DNA of 64,000 nucleotides from Siphlonurus alternatus. Its lineage: Eukaryota; Arthropoda; Insecta; Ephemeroptera; Siphlonuridae. The notes under the pieces were generated by a model that saw only the letters and a list, made by a program, of their open reading frames with translations, was not told the DNA's origin and did not search any database. The stretch covers positions 6,393,431 to 6,457,430 of the forward strand of contig OX463784.1 of the NCBI GenBank assembly GCA_949825025.1. The letters are read 5' to 3'. The stretch's first letter is position 1. The number at the start of each line of letters is the position of its first letter. This document shows positions 33,950 to 45,471 of the stretch, one piece after another. Made by a program: the position numbers and the translations under genes.

Positions 33950-34415
33950 TATATATTTTCATTGTAATTTTATTTTTCTTGAAACAGAAATCAGAAATTA
34001 AAGTAAATAAATAATTAAAGTTAAGAAACATTATAGCAACTATTTATAATGTATTTTTATAGCAATCAAGAAGATCTAGAAAAAAAAATATTGCAGGTTA
34101 AATTATGTTGATAATTGAAAGTAATATACCTTTCATTCAAAATTCAAAATTCTTTTATTAATCCATAAGCATATTAATTGCTTAAAATACTGCAAGACTT
34201 TATAAGGAATAGGGAAATGTGAATGAAATTTGGAACCGAAAAAACTAACATTTGTTTTTTCCAGCAATATTCATGATATGTTTGCACATTTTCCATGTTT
34301 TCTGTTTTATATAAAATATAATGAATGCAGGAAAGGTGTTAAACTGTGTCCTTTTTAACAGTGGGTAGTTGGGTAATAAGGGAGATAGATTGATAGACTA
34401 CTAGAATCACTCAAA
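33950..34415. other. AT-rich spacer
   Basis: Nothing recognised. Confidence 0.4.
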
Positions 34416-34420
34416 AGTGT

Positions 34421-34815
34421 GGGAGGGGTGGCGTAGTGTGGGTCTCGTTAGATTACCGAAATCAAGCAACGCCGAGCGTGGTTAGTAGTTGGATGGGTGA
34501 CCATTTTCAACAAAAATCACGTTTCCCACCCAGGGGTAAATCGTTACGCTTTTCCACCATGTGTTTTCCCTGGCTTTGGACCATTGCTTTGGACCTGGCT
34601 TTAGTTCATTGACAAAAACTGTAGCGTCCATTCTGGCTTAGATTTCCACGTTTCCCTCAGTCGCAGGCAAATACCGGGATGGATTGCAAAGGACGTTGCC
34701 GCCCCCGTTCTGGAAGAGCCCATGAAACGTTCAAATTAGGGTTTCGGAAGGTTCGGAGTTTCAAAGTTAGTGAGTAATTAGTAATTTAAAGTACCCAGTT
34801 AGGGTTAATTGATTA
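34421..34815 (+). mobile_element. 5S rRNA-headed SINE, full length
   Basis: Head: GGGAGGGGTGGCGTAGTGTG, GTCTCGTTAGATTACCGAAA, TCAAGCAACGCCGAGCGTGG, TTAGTAGTTGGATGGGTGAC. The 5S-type boxes A and C are intact. The body has CACGTTTCCCACCCAGGGG, a small internal duplication of GGCTTTGGACC/GGACCTGGCTTTAG near 34575-34600, the central domain TTTCCACGTTTCCCTCAGTC and CAGGCAAATACCGGGATGG, then the tail TTAGGGTTTCGGAAGGTTCG and TACCCAGTTAGGGTTAATTG. Confidence 0.9.
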
Positions 34816-34819
34816 AAAA

Positions 34820-35405
34820 AGAGTAATTTTCCAAACATTTAATCATGTTTTAACTTGTTGTTTTATAATTGACGGCTTAAAAATAAATGTAAGGATGTAT
34901 TTTTCCCCCAAGTAGTCCAATGTATGTAAATATAAAAAAGTGAATAAAAAACAAAGCCTGTTACTCATTAACTCAAAAGGTAGAATTCTTTTTGTAATTA
35001 AAACAAGCATTTTAATTAATCTCTTTTTTTAGAAAAATATCTCTTTTCTAATTAGCCAAGTTTAATTTACAAAAGAAAAAAAAAAAAAATAAAGAATAAA
35101 TTTAATAGCATGTTATGAGAGTAACTACTAATTTTTGGTATTTTTAATTATTGAAGAATGTAATCATTGTGGAGTGAAAATACGTATTTTGTACCAAAAT
35201 TAATGGTGAAAGTTCTATAATATGAAGAACAAACTCGACCTTATAAACACTGCAAAAAGAATGGTTGCTATATTTTTCTGTCGCTAATCTAAAGATTTTA
35301 TTGATGAATTTATGATCGAGTTCATAAAGATTTATCTTCAATAATATCTTTAGAAAAAATATGTAATCATTGCTTAACTTAAGATTTTTATAAAATAATT
35401 TAACC
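34820..35405. other. AT-rich spacer
   Basis: A run at 35075-35088. A 65-codon minus frame (35144-35341) is not credible. Confidence 0.4.
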
Positions 35406-35408
35406 GTG

Positions 35409-35693
35409 TTAAGGTAGAGATAACACGTCCAATGTTAAAAAAAAAAATCCCATTCATAAAAATTATGAAAAAAACTTAAAATGTTCTCCTCAACATACCT
35501 TATCAGTAGGTTAAATATCAGGTATACAAAAACGAGCTAGTTTTCGAGTTATTAATTTTTAAAGTTGACTAATTTAACATGGAGAAATGGAAATTAGCCA
35601 ACTTTAAAAATTAATAACTCGAATACTAGCTCGTTTTTGCATACCTGATGAATGGGATTTTTATTAACATTGGGTGTGTTATCTCTAACTTAA
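35409..35693. mobile_element. TTAA-flanked palindrome (family H), copy 2
   Basis: TTAA GGTAGAGATAACACGTCC / GTGTTATCTCTAACT with TTAA at the right. Inside AATGTTCTCCTCAACATACC, ATCAGGTATACAAAAACGAG and CTAGTTTTCGAGTTATTAAT as in 21056. The right arm lacks the TCTCCTC segment, so the palindrome is asymmetric. Confidence 0.85.
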
Positions 35694-35699
35694 GGGAGT

Positions 35700-36020
35700 A
35701 TTGCTTATCAATATGAAAGTTAAGAAAATTATCGACATGATTTTAATATAATTACGTAAATTTAAATTGAAGTCTACTGATTATTACAAAAATAAATATT
35801 TTGTCTAAAAAGGTGAACGTTTAATAAAAAGATTGATAGTAAATTTATACAATTTATAAAATATATTTTAATTTTTTAACTGAAGTAATTAATTAAATGA
35901 TTTTGTATAATTTGATATTTCTAAAATATAATTTTATGTTAAAATTATTTTAAAAAATATTTCCTTGTTTCCTTATTCTTGCAAAATTTGCGCAGTAATA
36001 TTATGGACTCTTAAGTGTAG
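35700..36020. other. AT-rich spacer
   Basis: Nothing recognised. Confidence 0.4.
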
Positions 36021-36027
36021 TGTAACT

Positions 36028-36413
36028 TGGAAGGTGTGGCGCAGTGCGCTTGACCGGTTCTCGTCAGATCACCGAAGTCAAGCAACTGAAGCAACGCCGC
36101 GCGTGGTAGGGAGTTTCAACAAAAACCACGTTTCCCACCCAGGGGTAAATCGTTGTGCTTTTCCACTATGTGGTTCCCCTGGCTTTGAACCATTGCACTT
36201 CCGGTTCATTGACAAAAGCTGTAGCGTCTATCCTGACTGAGGTTTCCACGTTTCTCTCAGTCGCAAACAAATGCCGGGATGGATTGCAAGGCAGTGGCCG
36301 CCCCCGTTTCGGAAGAGCCCGCGAAATGCTCAAGTTAGGGTTTCGGAAGGTTCGAAGTTTCAAAGTAGTATGTAATTAGTAAATAGAAGTACCCAATAGG
36401 GTTTGATTAAAAA
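36028..36413 (+). mobile_element. 5S rRNA-headed SINE with damaged head
   Basis: GGAAGGTGTGGCGCAGTGCG, CTTGACCGGTTCTCGTCAGA, TCACCGAAGTCAAGCAAC, then an inserted TGAAGCAAC duplication, GCCGCGCGTGG and a direct jump to AGTTTCAACAAAAACCACG. The GGATGGGTGACC C box is deleted and box A is duplicated, so this copy should be transcriptionally dead. Body and tail are complete, ending ACCCAATAGGG and an A run. Confidence 0.88.
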
Positions 36414-36414
36414 A

Positions 36415-37010
36415 AAACAAACTTGTAACTTCAACATGGAATAATCATGAATAATGCATAGAAATAAAATATTATAACTCTAGATAAAAGAAAAGTGTCA
36501 TTGTAATTAACTTTTCATTCAAATTTAACATGTATGAAGTTATAAGAAAAGTAATATTGATAAGAAATACATGCCAAATATAACATTACATTATAAAAAA
36601 AAAGTCATTATGCCTCATTACGGTACAGAAAGAAACGATAAGACAAAATGAGTTCAAGAAAAAAAATGTAGTTCCGATATTTCTCTATCCTATCATCAAT
36701 GGAGTTAAGATATTTTCTACATCAATGCATGTAATATATACTGTTGTGGAGATAGCTGCTTTCTTATTGTGAACTCCGCAATGACGTCACAGCTCTTCAA
36801 TACAGATTTCAAACCTCTCTCTCTTCCAGTACAAGCAATGTCTCCAAATTGATTTTTAAACCTCCTTGGCACTTTCGTGACGTTATATAGATAAGAGGAT
36901 AATTGCGTTTCAAAAAAGTTTGACAAATTACAGCAATAATAATTGAAATAGGCAACTAATAATAATTTATTATAATATTTTTTGCAAATTATATAAACAT
37001 TTTGAACATA
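36415..37010. other. Spacer, no gene seen
   Basis: TGACGTCA at 36782. A 69-codon minus frame (36717-36926) is unsupported. Confidence 0.4.
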
Positions 37011-37014
37011 TATT

Positions 37015-37281
37015 GGGTGCGATTCACGAAGCAGTTAGCCAGGTTTATAACCACGTTTATCTTAACCACGTTTAACTATACCTGTTTTACGTGTTAAACC
37101 ACCCTAGTTAAACGTGGTTAAGCTAAACGTGGTTAGAAACCTGGTTAACTGCTTCGTGAATTGCGCCCATTAAGCTTACCCACGTTTAAATAGCTGGTTT
37201 AACACGTAAAACAAGTATAGTTAAACGTGGTTAAGCTAAACGTGGTTAAAAACTTGGTTAACTTCTTCGTGAATCGCACCC
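37015..37281. mobile_element. Family G MITE, one and a half copies
   Basis: GGGTGCGATTCACGAAGCAG at 37015 to CTGCTTCGTGAATTGCGCCC at 37168 is a complete palindromic element. It is followed directly by a second half ending CTTCTTCGTGAATCGCACCC. Repeated inner words: TAAACGTGGTTAAGC, AACACGTAAAAC. Back-to-back copies point to insertion into, or duplication of, the same family. Confidence 0.88.
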
Positions 37282-37334
37282 ATTACATTTTTCAATTTTA
37301 AATTATCATTACAATTAATTATTTAAATTCAATT

Positions 37335-37460
37335 TACAGTCGTCACCTATGAAAGTTTCCCACTTGCAGCCTTGTTAATCACCATACCCCGTAAGAATAA
37401 CACAGGGCTTGGTGATTAATTAGAATGCAAATGGAAATTTTCCAATGCGACGAGTGTACA
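37335..37460. mobile_element. Foldback MITE family C, copy 3
   Basis: TACAGTCGTCACC / CGACGAGTGTACA ends; CACTTGCAGCCTTGTTAATC and GGGCTTGGTGATTAA inside. Confidence 0.8.
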
Positions 37461-37464
37461 TCAA

Positions 37465-37930
37465 ATTTAGTTTATTATAATGATGATCCTAAAGTTGAAA
37501 TTTTTTATTATGACCATCAAATAATATTATAAATTATTAGTTACTATTATTTCAATTATTAATTTAGAAATTTAGTGAAAATCATCAAAAACAAAGTTAA
37601 TTACAAATACATGTAATAGCACTTTGGATGAAACGTATGACCTTATAAATTATTTTACATCAAACTCCCTATTGACAAATTTCACTCATAAAAAATGTAA
37701 TTAATGAATGAGTATAAAGATTTAAAAAAAAATGCTTTTTTTTAATTAGCCGATATTCACACAAAAATGAGTTGTACTGTCACTGAACTTTCAGTTTCTA
37801 GTGGGTTCACTTCCCCCCCAGCGCTATATAGTTAACCGTTTCAACTTCATAATTAACGATCATTTTCCATATAAGTTAACATGTAAATCAACAAGCGTCC
37901 CATGTTTTTACCTTCACGCGACAGACGTTA
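37465..37930. other. AT-rich spacer
   Basis: Nothing recognised. Confidence 0.4.
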
Positions 37931-37936
37931 AACAAC

Positions 37937-38257
37937 AATGGAGTATTGACCTCAAAATTTTTGATTGCAGAAATGGATAGAGCGTGCAAAGTTATGCTAC
38001 CCTGATTTTTTTTCAGATTTTTTAGAGGCCGGGAACTATTTTTAAAAAATTATTGAAAGTCCTTTTTGTGACGTCACGCGGCGGCAAGTCTTATCTTTTT
38101 GTTAAGGAGCGGCGTCTCGTGACGTCACAAAAATAACTTTCAATAATTTTTTAAAAATAGTTCCCGGCCTCTAAAAAATCTGAAAAAAAATCAGGGTAGC
38201 ATAACTTTGCACGCTCTATCCATTTCTGCATTAAAAAAAATTGAGGTCAATACTCTA
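37937..38257. mobile_element. Family B foldback, well preserved
   Basis: AATGGAGTATTGACCTCAA / TTGAGGTCAATACTCTAT. Arms share GCAGAAATGGATAGAGCGTG, CAAAGTTATGCTACCCTGAT, GGCCGGGAACTATTTTTAAA and TGACGTCAC (38069, 38120), with a loop of about 40 bp. Arms are close to identical, so this is one of the younger copies. Confidence 0.9.
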
Positions 38258-38259
38258 TA

Positions 38260-38780
38260 CTTTGTTTACTAACAACGAGCAGAAGAATTTGGTATTCGTA
38301 ATTCATTATACTTCAAACTGGAAAAAAAAATCTAAGCTATGTATTGAAGAAGAAATTAATTAGTTACTTTAATTTTTCACAATATATAAATTTTCTAATA
38401 ATATAAATGACAAGTTTTATTATGAGTTATATATAAAAAAAAACATAAAAAAAAACAAATTTTAATAAAATTTAACTTTTTTTTTAATACTTTACTGTAA
38501 AGTATGCAACATGCTTAACTTGTTTGCTCAGAAAGTTGCATAACAAGCAAGGCGTTATTGAAGTTTTCTTAATAATAATCTTTTCTTGATTAAAAATCGA
38601 TTTTTTATACATGACTAGCAATTTTATAAGCATCATCTTCTATAACTAATTTAGTTTACTTTATGAAACATAAAAGAGAAAAAAAGTAAAGACTTATCGA
38701 GCTATTTACATTATAAAACCTTTAAAAGCTATAAGTTCTGAAACTACAATCATCAAGTCTCTTACCTCTACAGTTAAATT
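38260..38780. other. AT-rich spacer
   Basis: Nothing recognised. Confidence 0.4.
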
Positions 38781-38784
38781 AATT

Positions 38785-38965
38785 TAACATTCCTTCCGGA
38801 AGTAGCCGGAAGTGTGAAGTTTGCAGCTCTTCTGTTTGTAATTCAATTTTGAAACTTTACAGAGTGGTTTGAAGTAAAAGTACTGACCTATGTGTGAAAT
38901 TGTAACACTGAAAAACACCAGAAACCTTACACTTCTGGCTACTTCCGGAGGGAATATCATGTATG
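38785..38965. mobile_element. CCGGAAGTAGCC foldback (family D), copy 2
   Basis: CCTTCCGGAAGTAGCCGGAA GTGTG at the left; CTTCTGGCTACTTCCGGAGG at the right. The inside (GCAGCTCTTCTGTTTGTAAT, CTTTACAGAGTGGTTTGAAG, ACCTATGTGTGAAAT) appears as a reverse complement in the copy at 52630-52812. Confidence 0.85.
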
Positions 38966-38969
38966 TTTG

Positions 38970-39670
38970 ACTATATGTTTGTTGCTAAAGTTTTAACAGG
39001 TCAAAGTTGCCACGTGAACATTTCCCCTCACTTCGTCACGTTAGTTAAGGGGAGGGAGGGAGGGAGGGGAGGGGGTTGATAAAGCTTCATCCTCTTAGCA
39101 ATAAAGGAATCTCCAAGGCATTGGAAAATGGCTCTCTATGTTTACTTTCCATTAAAAGTAAAATATCTAGGGAAAAACCATCTACAATATTTTATAAGTA
39201 ACAAAAAATAGAATAAAAATAGATTTCAGATAATTAGTAGAAATGTTTGTTATTGTTAAGCATTTTCTATGAAATACGAAGCTTGTATATTTCTCATTTT
39301 TATAATGTGAAAAAATGTTTCAAAAGGCTTATTTTTGCATCAATAAGCACCATTTTCAAATTAAACTTTGCTAATAGTACTTTACAATTTATATATACTA
39401 AAAAATTTCATGATTTTTTTATAAAAAAGTAGGGATCTCATTCAACTCTATAATGATGTGAATACATTATTAATGTTAAAAAAACAGATAATTTGTTTCC
39501 ATTAAATTTTTGCTAAAAATAACAACTAAACTTTTCATTTAATTTATATTCTCAATGTATTTATATTTTTTTAGCTCCTTAATTATAATAAGTATTTCAT
39601 ATTCCAAATTAAACTTGACAGAGAATATGGGATCTTAAAATGAATTCGGGGGGTGGGGTCACATTGTGAT
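38970..39670. other. Spacer with GGGA-rich patch
   Basis: GGGGAGGGAGGGAGGGAGGG-like purine run at 39050-39075, capable in principle of a G-quadruplex. No gene seen. Confidence 0.4.
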
Positions 39671-39674
39671 TTTC

Positions 39675-39840
39675 ATCCACCAATCATGTTCCATGGACAG
39701 ACTTTTTTCCTCTATTTTCTACCCTTACACGCTGCTGATGCAACACAACACTATGGCGCGGCAGGTTCCTGTAAAGTATGCAATATACGTTGCAGTGACG
39801 TCACGTGGGTTTGGCTTATATAAGAGTACAGGATTGCAGG
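39675..39840 (+). repeat. Repeat matching 26880-27000, with TGACGTCACGTG and TATA-like box
   Basis: GGCGCGGCAGGTTCCTGTAA, GTATGCAATATACGTTGCAG, TGACGTCACGTGGG and GGCTTATATAAG. The first three recur in family J at about 26905-26985 (there TGACATCACGTGGG). A CRE, an E-box and a TATA-like TATATAAG close together look promoter-like, but since the block is repeated it is more likely part of a mobile element. Confidence 0.55.
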
Positions 39841-39929
39841 ATTTTCTTAATGATGATTGTGAGAAGTGTAAATATTTTTTCATGGTAAAAAAATATAAAA
39901 TTTAGATCAGAACATGGGGAACAAAATGA

Positions 39930-40240
39930 CGGTTTATTTTCTGAAGCAAAAAGAGTAATTATTCAGTACAGTTTTTGAGATATTAATTTTTTAGTTGAAA
40001 AAGATGCTGATTTGACTTGATTTGTCTAACGGCCGCCTGATTTCCAATGATGTTCTAACTATATTTATATCCTGAATATTTCAAAAACTATAAGACCGAC
40101 TTTTGCTTCATTGCTTTCACTGAATAATGTTGTAATGTAAAGAAGGTTTATTGTAATTTTCAGAATGATTTTGACCCGGTCACTAGTCTTAGAAGATGGT
40201 GAGTAATTCACCATGCATCTCCTAAGACTATAAGTGACAA
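39930..40240. repeat. Weak foldbacks
   Basis: GAAGCAAAAAGAG...AGTTTTTGAGATATT near 39940-39990 is loosely answered by AATATTTCAAAAACT...TTTTGCTTC near 40075-40110. A sharper palindrome AGTCTTAGAAGATGGTGAG / CACCATGCATCTCCTAAGAC spans 40185-40231. Confidence 0.5.
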
Positions 40241-40257
40241 TAAAAAAAAAAAAAAAA

Positions 40258-40340
40258 AAATGACTTTTCTTGGGATCGAACTCAAAACTTTCCGATTACT
40301 GATCAGATACATTTATTGTCATCCCATTAGAAAGTTGAGA
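40258..40340 (-). mobile_element. tRNA-like SINE head relic
   Basis: The minus strand reads GTATCTGATCAGTAATCGGA, AAGTTTTGAGTTCGATCCCA, then an A run; compare GCCTCTGATTCGTAATCGG and GTGAGTTCGATCCCAGCC at 56110-56196. The B box (GAGTTCGATCC) is intact and the A box is lost. Probably a heavily truncated relative. Confidence 0.6.
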
Positions 40341-40344
40341 GACT

Positions 40345-41520
40345 TCGTAACGATATAGACCTTGAAAGTTAAATCTACTACCGAAACTTTGGTGTTATGA
40401 AGCATCTTCTAGAATGCCTCTCAGGACATACTTGTTGGAACACCTCAAAACAAGTTTCAACATGACAGCCTTGTTATGAAGTTAAAGTGAACCTTTTGAG
40501 TTATATCTAATGTTGGACGAGGCTTCAATTAAGCTGATTTCTTAGTGCTTTTATCGTTCTATGTATGAATTTACCGATATCAATTAATATATCAATAAAT
40601 TCAATTTATGAAGAGTATAAAAAATATAAAGCTAAGTGTTTATTATTTTCATATAAGGTATGAAAATATTTTCTAAGCATTACATTGTTTGAAAAAAAAA
40701 AAACAATTAAAACAGAAATTTAAAAATAATCAGAAACAATAAAAAAGTAGCATAAATTTTAAAACAAATTAAAAGCAATTAAAATTTCAAAAATGAAATT
40801 AATGTAGGTTTCTTATCATTAAAATAATAATTAATTTAATTACTTTTTATGATGTGTAAATATTGAAATGAAACATTTCAAATTAATTAAATGATATATA
40901 AATAAATTTTCTAATATAAATTTTCTACTTGAGTTAGTGGGAAATGTGACATAAATAATTTGCAAACTCTGGGATATTTACATTATTAAAATAAACTCAT
41001 TAATCATTTTACACCTAAGGGAGTCTTCTATTCATAAGACTTTTAAAAAGAAATAAAATATTGATTTTTTTTAACATAAAAGCTTTTTGAAAGAAAAAAA
41101 ATGGTAGTGAAGCAAATTTTATTACTTGTGAAGTAAAAGCGATATTTTTGCTAGAATGATTTACATTATATTATTATAATTTATGATGCTTCCTGTCAGT
41201 TAAAATATAAAGATACTTCAAAAGAATGGCAATAACATTTTACAAAATTTGATATATTTTTCATCTCCCTGCGAGTATCACTTTTATTAATTTTGTTACT
41301 ATCATGCATCAGTTACTTCATAAAATTTATGATTTTCTTTTATCAATATCTCAATTTGGTATATTGTTATTAACTTTCAATAAAATTATATGTACTAACA
41401 ATTTGTAAAAGAGGAAGGTAGATGACATTGTTATATTTAGTAAAAAAGTAAACCTGAATTGAAAAATAAAAATACTTGAGAGTTAACTCAAGTTTAATCT
41501 TTTAAATACTCTTAATTTGC
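40345..41520. other. AT-rich spacer, no gene seen
   Basis: About 1.2 kb of low-complexity AT-rich sequence. Confidence 0.45.
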
Positions 41521-41523
41521 CCT

Positions 41524-41781
41524 CCCTAGTTGAAAAATTACGTCTTCAACTCATCCTTTACACGTCTAAACCTAATCTTTTTACCTCTAAAGCACATCTT
41601 ATTTCCTCTTCATTCAAAGTGAGGATAAAATGGAGACAATATTTTTAACATTTTATGTTCGAAAAGAGGAAAGAAGACGTAATCTCGTCTTTTTTTTCTC
41701 TAAAATTGTACAAAATAAGAAGAAAAAAGACGAGAGGAGAGCTTAATGGAGAATAAAAGATGAAATTTATAACAACTCGGG
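41524..41781 (-). mobile_element. MITE family A copy
   Basis: CCCTAGTTGAAAAATTACGT to TTATAACAACTCGGG. All internal blocks present; about 258 bp. Confidence 0.87.
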
Positions 41782-41821
41782 CAATGTTAAACAAATTCTC
41801 ACAGATATTCACAGATATTAA

Positions 41822-41963
41822 TGAAAATAATAACTCAAAAACTAGCTCGAATTTGTATACCTGATATTTTAGCTACTGATAGGGGATGTAGAAGATAACA
41901 TTTTAAGATGTTTCATAATTTTCATTTGTAATTTTTTTTTAACATTGAGTGTGTTACGTCTCT
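41822..41963. mobile_element. Half of a family H palindrome
   Basis: ATAACTCAAAAACTAGCTCG, TTTGTATACCTGATATTTTA GC, GATAGGGGATGTAGA and TTTTTTTAACATTGAGTGTG follow the right arm of 56234-56516. The left arm is absent. Confidence 0.75.
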
Positions 41964-41964
41964 C

Positions 41965-42075
41965 TTTATCATTTTTCCTCTTATTTTGCACAATATTTGA
42001 GTGTAAAAGACTAGATTATGACTTCTTTCCTCTTATTGAAATTAAGCAGATAGCTCATTATTCCAGACGAGGGAC
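41965..42075 (+). mobile_element. Family A and family F fragments
   Basis: CCTCTTATTTTGCACAATAT and GACTTCTTTCCTCTTATTG are family A; then AGATAGCTCATTATTCCAGA CGAGGGACG is one end of family F. This is a patchwork of truncated insertions. Confidence 0.6.
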
Positions 42076-42079
42076 GATG

Positions 42080-43760
42080 TATTAATATTTTTTCCAACTG
42101 TATTTCCAAATTGACTCTTCTTTGACTAGAATGTGTTTTCACGACATTATCATTACAATAACGATAAAAAGCAAGTAACATCAGGAGGGACATCAAAAGT
42201 GTTGTGAACTCTCTTCCATTAGAGAGTGTCGTAACTTCTTGTGTAACCTCCGACCTCAGAAAGTGTAGCTTCTGCACGTAAATATATGTCCTTGCGTCTA
42301 GACAATGGAAGCTTATGGTGTTGTTATGGCAAATAAAATGTCGCTTTTTATTACTCGTTTATGAAAATGAAGATGAGAAAAAAACTTGATAATTTTTTAT
42401 TCAGTGACCTCTGTTTTATTTGTATAATCATGTTACTGAAAATTTTCATCTATAAAATTTGCTTTAACTTAATTTCATTAATCAATATAAGTTAAAAAAT
42501 CAGTCAAGATTATTTTAATCTTAATGACCTTCACAAAACTATAATATAACTGTATATTATTTTATCGACACAATTTTTATTACTAGGAATTTATTATAAT
42601 ACTGTATAGATTTGATATTTTACTTTTATTGACGATTACAATTTTATATTTATTATAAAGTTGACATTTAGTATATTAAGCTTAATGTATTAAAATATTT
42701 ATTTTGTTAAAAGTAACAATCATGTTCCAAATTCTGAAAACTCCCTAATTATATTTTTTCCTATTTGGTCTAGAACAAAGTATTGTAACCAAAAGCTTCA
42801 TCGAAACAAACATGCGCACGTTACCCATTCATTCTTCAAATCTGAAACATAATTATATTACGGGTCCGGCTGAAAAAAAAATATATAAATTATTTACTAT
42901 ACATTACAAAGTAACATTGCACTGTCTTTCATGGTAATGTTAATTTCATGATACACATGATAATGTGACATGCATAAAATTAAATATTTTTTTCATAATT
43001 GAGATGAGATCATCTGTAATATATTTTCATGTTAAAGACACAAGTTAGAATACAAAACATAAATTATAAATATATATGTATGATACTTTGTTGTAATAAT
43101 ATATTAAACACGGACATTTATAATTTTTATAATATTAAATTTAATTTAAATTAATAAATTATTAATAATTAAAAGATTAAAATTGTTAAATCAAATACAA
43201 AAATTAAACCGAAAATTGTTGAAATATCAAATTAAAAAAAATATAATATTATTACAATTTAATATTTAAATTAAACAATAAATTATTTTTATTTGAAATG
43301 TTTTAATAGTAAAAATAAATTAAATTTAATTAAAAAAATTCCACAATCAGTTTTTTTCCACTTTGAAGTTTCTGAAACGTGCAGTATTTTTGCAACTTAT
43401 AATTATTCCATTAATATTCATGTATTACAAAATAAAAGCAACCTTGGCGCAGACATCAAACTTGTTTGAATAATTATTTATAACAGCATTAAGCGTGGCG
43501 TAATTTAATTTTGTTATTAATAATCATAAGAATATTGAATTAAGATGCTAAAATTACACTAACAGTGTGTAAACATAAAATACGCCAACGTAATAATGTT
43601 TATGGTAATGCAAAAACGTGATTATATTAAAACAGCTTTTTATTACTTTTACACTCACATCAAGTGCTGGAAAGTAAAGAAATTACAAAACGTGAATTAA
43701 TCTGATAATGGACACTGAAAATGTTTATAATAAAATTGTTACACAACATTACTGTTTGGC
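42080..43760. other. AT-rich spacer, no gene seen
   Basis: An 88-codon minus frame (42011-42277) overlaps the family A/F fragments and lacks recognised domains. The rest is very AT-rich. Confidence 0.45.
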
Positions 43761-43767
43761 CCTTATT

Positions 43768-43853
43768 GGTTGCAATTCACGAAGCAGTTAGCCAGGTTTC
43801 TAACCACATTTAGCTTAAAAATGTTTAACTATACCTGTTTGAAACCACCTAGT
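43768..43853 (+). mobile_element. Family G MITE, truncated
   Basis: GGTTGCAATTCACGAAGCAG, TTAGCCAGGTTTCTAACCAC, AACTATACCTGTTTGAAACC ACCTAG. The right half is missing; AACGTG-type words have decayed. Confidence 0.8.
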
Positions 43854-43859
43854 ACACAA

Positions 43860-44805
43860 TTTTGGTTTGATTTAAAAAGAAAAAAGAAATTTTATATTTA
43901 TTATATTTCCCTCATGAGTACATAAACAACTAATCACAGGCAGGAAATTCACCAACAGTCAGTCCAATAAGAACAATTCACTTCCCGAAGGTTGTGTAGT
44001 GAATCCCTGCTGTAAACACACAGTAATAAGGAAATAAACAATTAAAGTGAAATAGCATATAATAGTTATCAAACCAAGAAAATAAATAAGTATATATATT
44101 TTTAAAAAGTAAATTTGTATTTAAAAAAATAAATAAAAATAAAATAGAAAAAAAAATACACGGTACAAAGTTTCCTACCCAAAAAAAAAAAAAAAAAACG
44201 GAACTTGAGTTCAGTTGAAGTCTTATTATATGAAAGGGTGAATTAAATAATACAATTTTTTTATTGTATCTTGAACTACTGACTCAAGGCATTAATTTAA
44301 AAGGCATTTGAAGTTGGTATAGCAAAGTATCTCATTAGGCATAAATCAACTAAGTGTCTTGTGCAGTTTCCCCTGATGATATATTATATTCCAAGCATAT
44401 TGTTTACTTTGCAATTACTTAAGTGACAGTAATGCACTAACATAAATTGAAGGCAGCAAACATTTACATAATATGCAAATTGTAAATAATTTATTACACT
44501 TGCAAGGTAGAATAAAAAAAATACATAACATAACTGTACTAAAGTTTATGTATTTATAATTTTACTAGCAGTACTTATAGAAATAAAAGATGTCGTTTCT
44601 ATTCCATGGTTTGTGTTACTTTAATTTTATTTAACCATAAGTATTATAAGGAGAGAGATGTTTTTTTTAACATTTTTAAGAGAAAGTAAGAAATAATAAT
44701 AAAAATTTGAAAATATCTTCAAACAAGAAATAAGCAACCCTTTAAAATTCAATTTTGTTAAAAATTAATGATAAACTGTTATTTAATTAAAGTTTGTTAT
44801 CTACA
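43860..44805. other. AT-rich spacer
   Basis: A run at 44180-44198. Nothing recognised. Confidence 0.4.
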
Positions 44806-44809
44806 GTAA

Positions 44810-45055
44810 TTCATCCCTTGAACGCAATAATGAGCTATCTGCTATATCAGGTGAGCGCAATTTTGACCTGAAAATTGATGAAATGTAAAGTTCATTACGC
44901 ACTCAGCTACTATCAGAACCAAAAAGGTGTGCCCCTCTCCTTATGGAACTTGTATGCTATTCAGGGGTACACCTTTTTTGGTTCTGACAGTAATGTAGCA
45001 GTGTCTTTTTGAATATTATCGTAGTATGCAGATATCTCATTATTCCGGAAGAAGA
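44810..45055. mobile_element. Family F foldback, copy 2, with nested hairpin
   Basis: TTCATCCCTTGAACGCAATA ATGAGCTATCTGC at the left and GCAGATATCTCATTATTCCG GAAGAAGA at the right. In the middle a sharper palindrome (44905-44998: ACTATCAGAACCAAAAAGG / CCTTTTTTGGTTCTGACAGT) looks like a separate small insertion. Confidence 0.72.
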
Positions 45056-45420
45056 TCGAATTTATTATATATAAGAATTTGTATTGCAGTGCTGCACGAG
45101 CAAAAAATAATGTGGCTGAAAATAATACATAATATAGTGAAGGAAAATAAATAAAAAATACATTCTGTGATATGTAGAGAATACTCCACTGATGCGGATT
45201 CCAAGAATTCAAGATACCTATATATTTTGTATACCGCATATTCTTCACGTGAGACACCAGAATCATTGAACTGTAAATATAACAAAGAAGGGTTCTCTCG
45301 AAGAAAAACTTTCAAAAGTAATCTTTTTCTTAACCAATATCGATATCAGCGGGAGATTTATTCTGAAGGTAGATTTTTTGAAAATTGGAAAAAAATATAT
45401 ATTAAGTTTCATTGTATTTG

Positions 45421-45427
<7 letters not shown>

Positions 45428-45467
<40 letters not shown>
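45428..45467. repeat. (TA)n microsatellite
   Basis: About 38 bp of TA directly next to the SINE tail at 45471; probably grew from the SINE's A/T-rich end. Confidence 0.95.

Positions 45468-45470
<3 letters not shown>

Positions 45471-45471
<1 letters not shown>

Noticed and set aside
34421..34520. 5S rRNA gene
   Set aside because: Only the internal control region resembles 5S; the sequence continues into a SINE body and is dispersed in both orientations.
39045..39076. G-quadruplex regulatory element
   Set aside because: The GGGA run could fold in theory, but nothing around it suggests a gene or promoter.
42011..42277. Minus-strand open frame of 88 codons
   Set aside because: It overlaps fragments of two mobile element families and shows no domain.
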